Shown piece by piece: positions 1 to 10,137 of a stretch of 64,000 nucleotides of DNA (the first letter of the stretch is position 1; every line of letters begins with the position of its first letter). Location of the stretch: NCBI GenBank assembly GCA_025454175.1, contig JALOOX010000006.1:1-64000 (forward strand), read 5' to 3'. Both the position numbers and the translations under genes were made by a program. The DNA is from Syntrophobacteraceae bacterium. GTDB taxonomy: Bacteria; Desulfobacterota; Syntrophobacteria; Syntrophobacterales; Syntrophobacteraceae. The notes under the pieces are model-generated. The model saw only the letters and a program-made list of their open reading frames with translations. It was not told where the DNA came from and ran no database searches.

Positions 1-44
1 GAAGCCCCGCTGATGACCATCCCGCATCCCTCAGTGCAACTGGG

Positions 45-1022
45 CTACTGCGAGTCCACCAGGCAAAGGATCGCTCCTTTCACGGCCTGAAGGACCTTGT
101 TGGCGTGGGAGCCCAGCAGGAACGGCTTGCGCTCGTGGAAGCTCTTCTTTCCCATGAGAACCATTTGGTACCGGGCCGATGCGATGTCATTGAGCAGGTC
201 CCGGGCGACACCTTCCTTGGTCGTTTCCACCCGAGTCTCGATATGCTTCTCGGGGACGCCGCGCTCCTTCAGCATTTCCTTGGCGTCGCTCATGAAGGCT
301 TCCACCTTGCGGATCCAGTCCGAGGCCCACTTCTCGATGCGAGACTGACGATCCTTCTGCTCCGTTGGGCCCAGGATATGGCCGTCGTCCCAGAATGTCG
401 GTGGAACTGGAGGCATGAGATGAAGGAACGTGTATTTCAGGCCGTCGATGGGTGCGATGAGCTCAGCGGCATACTGCGCCAGAGTCCGCGAATCAGGGCC
501 TCCCTCCAGGGCGACCAGAACTCGACGAGTCTGGTGAACCGGTGTATCCACTATCCACACCGCACGGTCCTTGGCGTATTGAGCCACCTTGCTCGACACG
601 CTTCCGATGAGAAGTCCCTCGAGGGTGTTGCGGCCTCTTCGACCCAGGGCGATGCTTCGAATCCCCGACTCCCTCGCCTCGGATATGATGTCCTGGCCGG
701 GGTCCATGCTGTCGAGCCTTGTTTTGAACTGGATGCGGTCTTCGGGAAAGCCGACTTCCAGAAGTCGGCGGCGCGTCTCCTCCAGAACGGTATGTCCCAC
801 CTTCTCCTGCTGCGCATAGGGCAGTCGGCAGGTTTCTTCAACCTCCCCGCACAACTCGCCGGGGAGAAGGCTCGCCAGCTGCTGAACACAATGAAGCACA
901 CTCAGATTGAGCTCTTTGTCATGCTTCAGGATATCTCCGAGAACGGAAACCGCCTCCAAGCCTCGCTCCGAACCGTCCACCGCCAACAGCAGCTTCTTTT
1001 CCATGGCGTTCCTCCTTCGCAA
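45..1022 (-). CDS. Universal stress protein, two tandem UspA domains
   Basis: 325-aa ORF; KLLLAVDGSERGLEAV start and a second Usp-like unit (RRVLVALEGGPDSRTLAQYAAEL ... MVLMGKKSFHERKPFLLGSHANKVLQ). Confidence 0.9.
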   Translation of the reverse strand: MRRRNAMEKKLLLAVDGSERGLEAVSVLGDILKHDKELNLSVLHCVQQLASLLPGELCGEVEETCRLPYAQQEKVGHTVLEETRRRLLEVGFPEDRIQFKTRLDSMDPGQDIISEARESGIRSIALGRRGRNTLEGLLIGSVSSKVAQYAKDRAVWIVDTPVHQTRRVLVALEGGPDSRTLAQYAAELIAPIDGLKYTFLHLMPPVPPTFWDDGHILGPTEQKDRQSRIEKWASDWIRKVEAFMSDAKEMLKERGVPEKHIETRVETTKEGVARDLLNDIASARYQMVLMGKKSFHERKPFLLGSHANKVLQAVKGAILCLVDSQ

Positions 1023-1160
1023 TCAGGTTTGTCGGACCCGTGACTCTACCCCTGTCAACGCTTCGAAGCCGTTCATCCGCAGTTGAGACGGCTCACTACC
1101 CCTTTCTGGATGCCCTTTTGCCGGGCCCATGGTCGATCGCTGAGTTTTTCAATCATATAA

Positions 1161-3122
1161 TCACTCGGAAGGCTTTTCGAAAACTCGCGAGTCCAGGAAC
1201 TTGTCCATGGGCTCCATCGAATCGATCAGCCGGAAGCGGGGGATGCTTTGAAGAAACAACTGTCCGTAGCTCTTGGCTCGCAGCCGCATATCGAAGATGG
1301 CCACCACCCCGCGATCGTGGGACGAACGGATCAGTCGCCCGACTCCCTGCTTCAGCTGAATGACCGCCCGGGGGACCTGGTACTGGTAGAAGGCGTTTCC
1401 GCCCTGTGCCGCCGCCCATTCCATCCGGGCCGCCGTGATGGGGTCGTCCGGGACTTCGAAGGGCAGCTTGTCGATCAGCAGGCAAGAGAGGGCCTCACCG
1501 GGAACGTCGATGCCCTGCCAGAAGGAGCTGGTGGCGAAGAGGACCGAATCGACCTTCTCCTTGAACTCGGCCAGCAAAGCGCGCTTGGCCTTCTGGCCCT
1601 GAACCAGGAGCGGATAGGGGAGTCGGCCCTGCAGCTGCCGATGGCATTCATGGAGGTTTCGATAACTGGTGAAAAGAAAGAGCGCCCGGCCCTTCGTCTT
1701 CTGGAGGATCCTCAGGGAGTCCTCCACCAGGGACGAGCAGAAGCTCGCTTCGTGAGGCAGCGGAAACCTGGAGGGGATATACAGGAGGGCCTGGTCCTCG
1801 TATGAGAATGGCGAGTGGAGAAGCACCTCACGGCGGTTGTCCGGAGCCCCGAGGGCTGACCGAAAGTACTCGAAAGTCCCCCCGACGCTCAAGGTCGCCG
1901 ACGTCATGACCACGGCGCTGGTTTTGGCGAACAGGTGCTCACGGACGATCCCCGAGACCTCGACGGGAGTGCCGTGAAGGGCCGCGCTGTTTGCGGTGAC
2001 CTCGGCCCAGTAGATCAGCGAGGAGTCCTTCTGATCCAGAAAGGACTGGAGACAATGGGCGAGCTCGAGGCTCCAGCCGTGACTGCTCTCGAGGGGAGGC
2101 CTGTCCTCCTTGAACCGTGAGACGATGGCGGCGATATGCTTGAGGGCTTCGATGATCGTTCCGCAGGCGCCGACGAAAGCCGTGCCCACCCTTTGGAGAT
2201 CCAGTCTGAACCTGCCCTGCTGCCCGGCGGATTTCCTGAGCTGGGCGGGAAGCAGCCGCTCCATGACCTCCAGGTGCTGAAGCGTCGTCTCAAGCTCCTG
2301 GAGGTCCCGGATCTTTCCGCCGTCCCTTTTGATCTCCCGGAGCAGATCTCTCCTGAGGTCGCCGAGGGTCCGGATATTGAACTGAAGGCCGAAGTGGAGA
2401 CCGATCACATCCTCCAGCTGGTGCGCCTCGTCAAAGACCACGGCCTGGTATTCCGGGATGACTTCGCCGTATCCCGCCCTCCGCACCGCCAGGTCGGCCA
2501 CGAAGAGGTGATGGTTGACGATCACCATGCGGGCCTGGGCCGCTTCGGCCCGAGCTTTCATGAGAAAGCAGCGGGCCTGCTCCTCGCAGTCCTGCCCCAG
2601 GCACTGCTCGCGGTTCGAGCTCACCTCGTCCCATGCGTGGAAGCGATCGGGCAGCCAGCCGGCTTCGGATCGATCCCCCGTGCGCGTGCGGCCGGCCCAC
2701 TCCTGAAGCTTCCTGAAAAGCCTGGCCTCGTCTCGATTCCAGAAGGTGGGCTGATAGGCGAATTCCTTGAACCGCCGTCGGCACAGGTAGTTCTTCCTGC
2801 CCTTGAGACAGACCACCTTGAGATTTGCAAACAGGTGCTTTCTCAGGAGAGGGATATCGTGATCCAGGATCTGGTCCTGGAGGGTCTTGGTGCCCGTGGA
2901 GACGATGACCTTCCTGCCGCTCGCGATGGCGGCGATGAGATAAGCCCAGGTCTTTCCGGTTCCCGTGCCGGCCTCCACCAGGAGCGGCCTGTCCTCATCC
3001 AGGCAGTCGCTTACGGCCTGCGCCATTTCCAGCTGGGCCGACCGAAACTCGAACCCCTGGATCTTCCCTGCCAGGAGTCCCTCGGGCCCAAAGTACTGCT
3101 CCATGTCCCTGGGAGCCATCAA
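1161..3122 (-). CDS. ATP-dependent DNA helicase, DinG/XPD-like
   Basis: VEAGTGTGKTWAYLIA Walker A, VFDEAHQLEDV DEAH box, C-terminal GVGRLIRSSHDRG; start overlaps the upstream PBP stop. Confidence 0.93.
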   Translation of the reverse strand: MMAPRDMEQYFGPEGLLAGKIQGFEFRSAQLEMAQAVSDCLDEDRPLLVEAGTGTGKTWAYLIAAIASGRKVIVSTGTKTLQDQILDHDIPLLRKHLFANLKVVCLKGRKNYLCRRRFKEFAYQPTFWNRDEARLFRKLQEWAGRTRTGDRSEAGWLPDRFHAWDEVSSNREQCLGQDCEEQARCFLMKARAEAAQARMVIVNHHLFVADLAVRRAGYGEVIPEYQAVVFDEAHQLEDVIGLHFGLQFNIRTLGDLRRDLLREIKRDGGKIRDLQELETTLQHLEVMERLLPAQLRKSAGQQGRFRLDLQRVGTAFVGACGTIIEALKHIAAIVSRFKEDRPPLESSHGWSLELAHCLQSFLDQKDSSLIYWAEVTANSAALHGTPVEVSGIVREHLFAKTSAVVMTSATLSVGGTFEYFRSALGAPDNRREVLLHSPFSYEDQALLYIPSRFPLPHEASFCSSLVEDSLRILQKTKGRALFLFTSYRNLHECHRQLQGRLPYPLLVQGQKAKRALLAEFKEKVDSVLFATSSFWQGIDVPGEALSCLLIDKLPFEVPDDPITAARMEWAAAQGGNAFYQYQVPRAVIQLKQGVGRLIRSSHDRGVVAIFDMRLRAKSYGQLFLQSIPRFRLIDSMEPMDKFLDSRVFEKPSE

Positions 3123-5575
3123 AACAGATCCGACTTGAAGAAGGATTCGGAAGGCGGGGGCTTGCGAGACCCCGAGGACGCCCGAGGAGAGAATTCATCC
3201 TGGGATGAAGTCCAGTCGTCTTCCTCCCCATCCTCTCCTTCCATGTCCGTTGGCGCACTGGTTGATCGCCGGTTGACCGGAGGCTCGCCATCGAATGCCG
3301 CGAAGACTCCTCCGCCCTCGTTGGAGCGGTAGATGTATCCGGAGCCCGGGTCCATCTTGGCGAGCACCACCCCGGAAGGAATCCTGAACGCCTGGACGGG
3401 CTCGTCCTTGAGGGTCTGCTCCATGAAGTTGAGCCATATGGGACAGGCGGCGCGTCCCCCCGTCTCGCCTTTTCCCAGGGACAGGTTGTGGTCATCGTAT
3501 CCGATCCACACCCCGGCCAGCAGGTTCGGGGTGTACCCCACGAACCAGGCGTCCTTCAGCTCGTTGGTGGTCCCCGTTTTGCCGGCGGCGGGCCGCCCCA
3601 GCTGCTTTGCCCTCTGTCCGGTTCCCTCCTCGACGACCCCTTGAAGCAGATGCGTCATGATATAGGCCGTCTGGGGTGAGATGACTTTTTCGCGCCGTGG
3701 CCGATGGTCTTCCAGTATATTGCCGCCGCGATCGTACACCTTGTCGATGAGGTAGGGCTCGACCCGCTCGCCCAGGTTGACGAACGGCGTATAGGCGGTG
3801 AGGAGCTCGGAGAGCGTCACGCCCGAAGCCCCCAGGGCCAGCGCGAGGGTCGGTGTGAGAGACGAGGTGATCCCGAGCCGCCTGGCGTAGCTGATGGCGT
3901 AGCTGGTCCCAATGTCGTCCAGGAGCTTGACCGTCACCACGTTGCGGGAATGGACCAGGGCCTTCCTCAGGGTGATGGGCCCCCAGAACTGGCGGTCGTA
4001 ATTGGAGGGCTTCCAGGGACCGCGGAGGCTGTGGTCGTCCCTGACGAAAGGCGAGTCGATCAGGATGGAGGCTTCGGTGTACCCCCGGTCCAGGGCCGCC
4101 GCGTAGATGATGGGCTTGAACGAGGAGCCCGGCTGGCGAACCGCCTGGGTGCATCGATTGAACTGGCTTTTCTGGAAGTCTCTCCCTCCCACCATGCTGA
4201 CCACCTGCCCGGTATCCGGGATGAGGGCCATGAGGGCTCCCTCCATGCCGGGGTCCTGCTCGAGGACCGTGGTCCAGGAATTCTCGTCCTCCTTCTTTTC
4301 CAGCCGGACCCGGATGACATCTCCCACCCGAAACATCCTGTCGGCCCGCCCCGCCGGGATCTTGGCCCATTCCCACCCCGAGGGCGGCAGCTTGCCGTAG
4401 GCGGAGCCCAGGTGAAGGATGCGCGTCCTCGTCTTGGGGTCGTAGCTCATGACCAGCGCCCCGGCGATGTTGTTGGCCGCGAGCGTCCCGTTTCGCTCGG
4501 ACAGGACCTTGACCGTGTTGTTCCATTCGTCCCTGGGGACGTTGGCATGAAGGCCCCTGTAACGCCGGTGCCGCTTGTCCAGCTCACGAAGCCCCTGGTC
4601 CAGGGCCTTCTGGGCGATGGCCTGGATCCGGGGAGCCAGGGTCGTGTACACCGTGAGCCCTTCCTTGTAGAGACCATCCTTCCCGTAACGGCTCTCGAGC
4701 TGGCGGCGGACCTCCTCGGTGAAGTGGTCCAGATCCTTGAGCGTCCACTGCCGGGGTCGGGCGAGCTTGATGGGCTCTGCCTGTGCCTTCTGCACATCCC
4801 CCGAGGTGGCCAGCCCGGATTCGAGCATCCTCTGGAGGACATAGCGCTGCCGCTCCAGGGCCGCCGGCATGTTGTGGGTCGGGGAGAACCGGCTCGGCGC
4901 CTTGGGCAGCCCCGCCAGAAGCGTCGACTCGGCAAGCGTCAGGTCCCGAGCATGCTTGTCGAAATAGGTCCTGGCAGCCGCCTCGACGCCGTACGCCCCG
5001 GAGCCGAAATAGATCTGGTTCAGGTAGAGAAAGAGGATTTCGTCCTTGCTGAGGGACCGGTCGATGCGATACGCCAGTATGGCTTCCTTCAGCTTCCGGA
5101 TCCAGGTCCGCTCCGGGGTGAGGAGGAGGGATTTGACCACCTGCTGGGTGATGGTACTCCCCCCCTGCACGATTTCCCCCGCCTGAATGTTCTTGAAAAG
5201 CGCCCGGACGACGCCCAGGAAGTCCACACCTCCGTGCTCGTAGAAGCGAACGTCCTCCGCAGCCAGAAATGCCTTGATGAGATGCGGAGGCAGGTCCGAG
5301 AGGGGGACCACGTAACGGCGCTCGATGAAGAATTCGCCCTGAAGGGAGCCGTCGGAAGCGTAGACCCGGGTCACCAGGGCGGGATGGTAGCTCTTGAGCG
5401 ACTGGGTGCTGGGAAGAGACCGGTCCAGCTGAATGAAGAACGCCAGCAGGGACAGTCCCGCCACCAGGACCACGCTCACCAGGGAAGCGAGCAGGACCAG
5501 GGTCACCCACCGGGCGGTGCTCGACTTCCGCTCTCGACTTCGACTTGTGTTTCGGGTCATCTGATGTATCCTCAT
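3119..5575 (-). CDS. mrcA: Penicillin-binding protein 1A (transglycosylase/transpeptidase)
   Basis: GT51 motif AAEDVRFYEHGGVD, QGGSTITQQ; transpeptidase SSFKP, AGKTGTTNELKDAWFVGYTP. Confidence 0.95.
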   Translation of the reverse strand: MRIHQMTRNTSRSRERKSSTARWVTLVLLASLVSVVLVAGLSLLAFFIQLDRSLPSTQSLKSYHPALVTRVYASDGSLQGEFFIERRYVVPLSDLPPHLIKAFLAAEDVRFYEHGGVDFLGVVRALFKNIQAGEIVQGGSTITQQVVKSLLLTPERTWIRKLKEAILAYRIDRSLSKDEILFLYLNQIYFGSGAYGVEAAARTYFDKHARDLTLAESTLLAGLPKAPSRFSPTHNMPAALERQRYVLQRMLESGLATSGDVQKAQAEPIKLARPRQWTLKDLDHFTEEVRRQLESRYGKDGLYKEGLTVYTTLAPRIQAIAQKALDQGLRELDKRHRRYRGLHANVPRDEWNNTVKVLSERNGTLAANNIAGALVMSYDPKTRTRILHLGSAYGKLPPSGWEWAKIPAGRADRMFRVGDVIRVRLEKKEDENSWTTVLEQDPGMEGALMALIPDTGQVVSMVGGRDFQKSQFNRCTQAVRQPGSSFKPIIYAAALDRGYTEASILIDSPFVRDDHSLRGPWKPSNYDRQFWGPITLRKALVHSRNVVTVKLLDDIGTSYAISYARRLGITSSLTPTLALALGASGVTLSELLTAYTPFVNLGERVEPYLIDKVYDRGGNILEDHRPRREKVISPQTAYIMTHLLQGVVEEGTGQRAKQLGRPAAGKTGTTNELKDAWFVGYTPNLLAGVWIGYDDHNLSLGKGETGGRAACPIWLNFMEQTLKDEPVQAFRIPSGVVLAKMDPGSGYIYRSNEGGGVFAAFDGEPPVNRRSTSAPTDMEGEDGEEDDWTSSQDEFSPRASSGSRKPPPSESFFKSDLF

Positions 5576-5735
5576 CCTTGCAGCCAGGTGGGCGAAGGCC
5601 TTTGCCAGGCTGCTTTCAGAAAACTCAAGTTGAAATTATAATGCAAGGCTCGAATTTGAGCACCTAAATCTCGTACCGCCGCGTCCATATCTCGCACTGA
5701 GAAAGATGTTTCGTGCCGCACGGGAGGAGAATCTC

Positions 5736-6227
5736 ATGACTGACAGCATCGTCTATCGCCCGATCGGGATCATCCATTCACCCTACAAAACCCTGGAAGA
5801 TATGCCCATTCAGCCTGCCGGGGCCAAGGGCAAAGAGGGATTGATCATCGTCCGTCCCGAGTTTTCAAAAGGTTTGCGGGATATCGAGGGGTTCTCGCAC
5901 CTCTACATTCTCTATCATTTTCATCGGGTGAAGGAGACCCGCCTGGAGGTGACGCCATTTCTGGATTCGAAGTCCCACGGGGTTTTCGCGACCCGGGCGC
6001 CCGTCAGGCCCAACCCCATCGGTCTCTCCGTGGTTCGGTTGACGGGCCGCTCCGACAATGAGCTTCGCATCGTCAACGTGGACGTCCTGGACGGCACCCC
6101 GCTCCTGGACATCAAGCCCTACGTCCCGGAATTCGACGTTTTCAGGACCGACGCCGTCGGATGGCTCGAGCAATCAAGCAAGGCCGTGGCGAGCCACCGA
6201 TCCGACGACCGCTTCAGCGGGAGCTGA
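5736..6227 (+). CDS. trmO: TsaA/TrmO-like tRNA (t6A37) methyltransferase family
   Basis: YRPIGIIHSPYKTLEDMPIQ, GVFATRAPVRPNPIGLSVVRL, DVLDGTPLLDIKPYVPEFD motifs; start taken at the internal ATG after GGGAGGAG. Confidence 0.9.
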   Translation: MTDSIVYRPIGIIHSPYKTLEDMPIQPAGAKGKEGLIIVRPEFSKGLRDIEGFSHLYILYHFHRVKETRLEVTPFLDSKSHGVFATRAPVRPNPIGLSVVRLTGRSDNELRIVNVDVLDGTPLLDIKPYVPEFDVFRTDAVGWLEQSSKAVASHRSDDRFSGS

Positions 6228-6477
6228 ATCTTGTGGAGGACGGTCCGCCGAGGCATTCGCACGCAGGCAAGCTCCCGACGGCCCCATTGATGTCATTGAC
6301 GGGCATAAAAGCGCTTCCAGCAGCGGCATGGTTTGTGATAGAGAGTATATCCGATAAGATACCGGTCTTGGGGTGCAGACCATTGGTGTGTGGAGTGACG
6401 TCGTCCCTGTCATGGGGGAGGGGCGGCGATTGAGCGGCGTGTGTTTCTTACAAATCATCTGTCACGGAGGTGTACTT

Positions 6478-6657
6478 ATGAGAAGATTACTTGGTTTGGC
6501 ATTATTAATCGGTTTCTTTGCCGTGTCGCTGGGCGGTTGTACCTGCGCTCGGAAAGAAGTCAAAAGTGAACCGCCTCCACCAGCGGCGGTAGAAAGGCCT
6601 GCTCCTCCTCCGGCCGAGCCGGTCAAGCCTGTTCCGCCCAAGAAAGACCGCAACTAG
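6478..6657 (+). CDS. Small proline-rich lipoprotein (59 aa)
   Basis: N-terminal signal with lipobox SLGGC then low-complexity PPPPAAVERPAPPPAEPVKPVPPKK; GGAGG upstream. Confidence 0.7.
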   Translation: MRRLLGLALLIGFFAVSLGGCTCARKEVKSEPPPPAAVERPAPPPAEPVKPVPPKKDRN

Positions 6658-6667
6658 ACCTAACGTC

Positions 6668-6710
6668 GGCGCCCTGTCTTGTCCTTGAATGCACCACCAG
6701 GCAGGGCGCC
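6668..6710 (+). terminator. Inverted repeat GGCGCCCTG...CAGGGCGCC, possible terminator
   Basis: 9-bp perfect arms at 6668-6676 and 6702-6710, just after the small lipoprotein stop; no T-tract. Confidence 0.4.
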
Positions 6711-6811
6711 CGGAATTTCCGCTGATGGACGGAGCATGCCGATTGTTCCTGGACATGCTCGCAGAGTGAAACCAAAGGCACGACCAGCCTGCAGCTTCCG
6801 GCGGTATTGAG

Positions 6812-7564
6812 ATGCAAAGAAGGCTCAGGAACGAACACCCACTGGCGGCAACCATGATCTTGGCGCTCTGTTTCGGCCTTCTGGCCGCGAGCTGTGCCTC
6901 CCGTCCAATTGTCGGAACGAAGGGCGTGGCTTCCTTGAATGAAGCAGGTACGGCGGGCTCGGCCGTCGAGGCACAACCTGTTATGGCGTCTCCTCCCAGG
7001 CGGGCGAACTTCGGAGGAGAGGACAAGTCGCCGGATGCCCGGCGCGTTGCGGACTGGGTTTTAGATTTGGGCGACAATCGCGGACTGCCCTTCGCCATTG
7101 TCGATAAGACGGATGCGAAGGTCTTTGTGTTCTGCGCCGACGGGGAGCTTCTCGGTGCGGCCCCGGCCCTTCTGGGTCTTGCGCGCGGAGATGACACGGC
7201 TGCAGGTATCGGTGAGAGGCAGCTGTCGGAGATTCCTCCCAAGGACCGTACCACCCCCGCGGGCCGGTTCTTGGCGTCGCTGGGCCACAACTACCACGGA
7301 AAGGATATCCTCTGGGTCGACTACGATAATGCCATTTCCCTGCACCGGGTGGTGACGAACAACCCGAAGGAGCGCCGCCTGCAGCGACTGGCCACCCCGA
7401 CGCCCCTCGACAACCGCATTTCCTTTGGCTGCATCAATGTTCCGGAGCACTTTTACAATGACATCGTGAGACCGACGTTCACCGGGACGTACGGAGTCGT
7501 CTATGTGCTGCCGGAAACCCGCCCCCACGGTGAAGTTTTCACCTCCTATTACGACGTGGAATGA
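6812..7564 (+). CDS. L,D-transpeptidase (YkuD)-like exported protein
   Basis: Signal-like N-terminus, TPAGRF, SLHRV, NRISFGCINVPEHFY catalytic-Cys motif (SFGC variant). Confidence 0.75.
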   Translation: MQRRLRNEHPLAATMILALCFGLLAASCASRPIVGTKGVASLNEAGTAGSAVEAQPVMASPPRRANFGGEDKSPDARRVADWVLDLGDNRGLPFAIVDKTDAKVFVFCADGELLGAAPALLGLARGDDTAAGIGERQLSEIPPKDRTTPAGRFLASLGHNYHGKDILWVDYDNAISLHRVVTNNPKERRLQRLATPTPLDNRISFGCINVPEHFYNDIVRPTFTGTYGVVYVLPETRPHGEVFTSYYDVE

Positions 7565-7584
7565 CGCGGCAGCTCGTCAGGGCA

Positions 7585-8271
7585 TCAGCGCATATGGCGG
7601 GAGCATTGAAATCCCTTGCCAAGCTCGCACCAGACGCAGGCGTCCTCGATGCCCGCCGTGATGGCGAGTTGAGCCTCGCAGTTGCCGCAAAGCCTTTCTT
7701 CCCCCGGCTTCATGATTCCGTTGCAGGGCGTGATGGCCATGGGGCAGTGGGCCGTGCAGAAGCCGCAGTTCCTGCACAGGTCGCGAATGCCCAGGGGATG
7801 CTGTACCCGCCGGTCGCGTCCCCTCCCCACGAATCCCAGGGAATTGGCATTGGCCATTTGCGAGCAATAGCGGACGCAGCGGCCGCACAGCACGCAATCG
7901 TCGTTTCTGAAAGGATACCGCACCTCCTTGACGCCGCAGCGCACGGCAATATCCTGGATGGCCCGGGAATTTGGGGCCTGGGCCACGAGGAGCTCGGCGA
8001 CGTTGCGCCTCAGCTTCATGACTTTTTCCGAATGGGCGCGGATGACCATGCCTTCCTCCACCCCCAGGGTGCAGGAGGTGGTGATCTTTGACTTGCCGTT
8101 GCTGACGAGCTCCACAATGCAAAGACGGCAAACCCCGATGTCCTTGATCAGCGGCATGTGGCAGAGATGGGGGATGCAGATGCCGAGCTCGACGGCGGCG
8201 TCCAGCACGCTGATTCCCTTGGGTACGCGCAGGGCTGCGCCATCAATGGTAAGCGATACATACTGCTGCAT
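7585..8271 (-). CDS. 2Fe-2S / 4Fe-4S protein, NuoG-N/HoxU-like diaphorase subunit
   Basis: CIPHLCHMPLIKDIGVCRLC 2Fe-2S motif, DCVLCGRCVRYC and LCRNCGFCTAHCPM clusters; no H-cluster domain. Confidence 0.88.
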   Translation of the reverse strand: MQQYVSLTIDGAALRVPKGISVLDAAVELGICIPHLCHMPLIKDIGVCRLCIVELVSNGKSKITTSCTLGVEEGMVIRAHSEKVMKLRRNVAELLVAQAPNSRAIQDIAVRCGVKEVRYPFRNDDCVLCGRCVRYCSQMANANSLGFVGRGRDRRVQHPLGIRDLCRNCGFCTAHCPMAITPCNGIMKPGEERLCGNCEAQLAITAGIEDACVWCELGKGFQCSRHMR

Positions 8272-8283
8272 ATTTTCACCTCA

Positions 8284-10137
8284 TCAGATGACGGTTATGG
8301 CTTCGAATTGACACTCTCCCAGGCAGATGCCGCATCGCTGACACTTGAGGGAATCGATGGCATGTGTCTCTTTTTTGACACCCTCGATGGCCTCGTGGGG
8401 GCATGCACGCCTGCAGGTCCCGCAGCCCGTGCATTTGTCCCCGTCGATCTCGTAGCGGATGAGGGCTTTGCAGACGCCGGCGGGACAACGCTTGTCGTGG
8501 ATGTGGGCCTCATACTCCTGCTCGAAATAGCGCAGGGTTGAGAGAACCGGGTTGGGAGCCGTCTTCCCCAGCCCGCACAGGGCTGTCTCCCCGATGGTTT
8601 CAGCCAGCTCTCGAAGCAGCGGGATCTGTTCGGGCCTGCCTCGACCCCCGGTGATGTCCTCGATGATCTCCAGCATCCGGCTCACCCCGATGCGGCAGGG
8701 AACGCACTTGCCGCAGGACTCGTCCTGCAGGAAGTTCAGGAAGTACCTGGCCACATCCACCATGCACGTCCCCTCGTTCATGACGACCATGCCCCCCGAG
8801 CCCATCATGGAGCCCGCGGCGTAAAGCTCGTCGAAATCCACCGGCAGTCCGAAATGGCTCGCGGGAAGGCAGCCCCCGGACGGACCTCCCGTTTGCACCG
8901 CCTTGATGTCCTTGCCGTTGTTGGGACCGCCGCCGATATCGTAGACGATGCTTCGCAGGGGAGTCCCCATGGCGACTTCGACCAGGCCGGTGTTTTTCAC
9001 ATGGCCGGTGAGAGCCAGGATTTTCGTGCCCTTGCTGCCCTGCGTTCCGATTGAGCTGAACGACTTGGAGCCCTTGAGCATGATCGAGGGCACATTGGCC
9101 CAGGTTTCCACGTTGTTGAGAACCGTGGGCTTGTTCCAGAGCCCCTGCCTGACGGTGTGGATGTCCTTCGGACGCGGCTCGCCCACCTTGCCCTCCAGCG
9201 AGGCCATGAGGGCCGTGGATTCGCCGCACACGAACGCTCCGCCACCGCGGGCCACTTCGACGTCGAAGGAAAAGGACGAACCGAGAATCCGCTCGCCCAG
9301 GAGCCCGAGATCCCGGGCCTGCTCGACGGCGAGCCTGGCGTGCTTCACCGCAAGCGGGTACTCCTTCCGGACGTAGACGTACCCCCTGGCCGCCCCGACC
9401 GCCCAGGCGCCGATCATCATCCCCTCGAGGATGAGGTGCGGGTTGCCTTCCAGCAGGCATCGGTCCATGTAGGCTCCGGGATCACCTTCGTCGGCGTTGC
9501 AGACGACATATTTTTCATCCCCCGGGGCTTCATGGCATTCGAGCCACTTGTGCCCTGTTGGAAATCCGCCGCCGCCGCGGCCCCGAAGCCCCGAGGCCAT
9601 GATCTCGTCGATCACGTTCATCGGTGCAACGCCGGCAAGGGTCCGGGCCAGGGCGCCATAGCCCCCGATGGCGATGTAGTCTTCAATGGCACAGGGGTTC
9701 ACCTGCCGGTTGAGGGCCAGCAACCGCCGGTCCTGGGCCCTGTAGAAAGGTATGTCCGGCTCCCTCTGGATCTTCTGGCCGGAAACGGGGTCCGTGTACA
9801 AAAGCCGTTCGATCACCTCTCCGTCGCGAATCGTGGCGGCGACGATGTCCGGAACATCCTCGGGCTTCACCCGGCAGTAAAGCAGGTCGGAGGGATCGAA
9901 GACCATGATGGGGCCCTGTTCGCAGAAGCCATGGCATCCCGTCGTGCGCACGAGCACGTCACCGCTGAGACCCTGGGCGTCCAGCTCACCCTTCAGGGCG
10001 TCGATCACCACCGGGGCCCTCGATGCCTGACAGCCCGTGCCCCCGCAGACCATGATCGTTGTCCTGTAACGAGCGTGCTCGGCGGCAATCCTTTGCCGCA
10101 GTCCGTCCAGTTCATCGAAATGATCAACCCTCGGCAT
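8284..10137 (-). CDS. NADH-binding flavoprotein NuoF/HndC-like
   Basis: Thioredoxin-like 2Fe-2S N-terminus, GLRGRGGGGFPTGHKW, VCNADEGDPGAYMDR, C-terminal ferredoxin CTGCGTCRRACP / CQRCGICLGEC. Confidence 0.95.
   Translation of the reverse strand: MPRVDHFDELDGLRQRIAAEHARYRTTIMVCGGTGCQASRAPVVIDALKGELDAQGLSGDVLVRTTGCHGFCEQGPIMVFDPSDLLYCRVKPEDVPDIVAATIRDGEVIERLLYTDPVSGQKIQREPDIPFYRAQDRRLLALNRQVNPCAIEDYIAIGGYGALARTLAGVAPMNVIDEIMASGLRGRGGGGFPTGHKWLECHEAPGDEKYVVCNADEGDPGAYMDRCLLEGNPHLILEGMMIGAWAVGAARGYVYVRKEYPLAVKHARLAVEQARDLGLLGERILGSSFSFDVEVARGGGAFVCGESTALMASLEGKVGEPRPKDIHTVRQGLWNKPTVLNNVETWANVPSIMLKGSKSFSSIGTQGSKGTKILALTGHVKNTGLVEVAMGTPLRSIVYDIGGGPNNGKDIKAVQTGGPSGGCLPASHFGLPVDFDELYAAGSMMGSGGMVVMNEGTCMVDVARYFLNFLQDESCGKCVPCRIGVSRMLEIIEDITGGRGRPEQIPLLRELAETIGETALCGLGKTAPNPVLSTLRYFEQEYEAHIHDKRCPAGVCKALIRYEIDGDKCTGCGTCRRACPHEAIEGVKKETHAIDSLKCQRCGICLGECQFEAITVI

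Noticed and set aside
3704-5641. 645-aa plus-strand ORF opposite PBP1A
   Set aside because: Shadow ORF; the minus-strand frame contains complete GT51/transpeptidase motifs.
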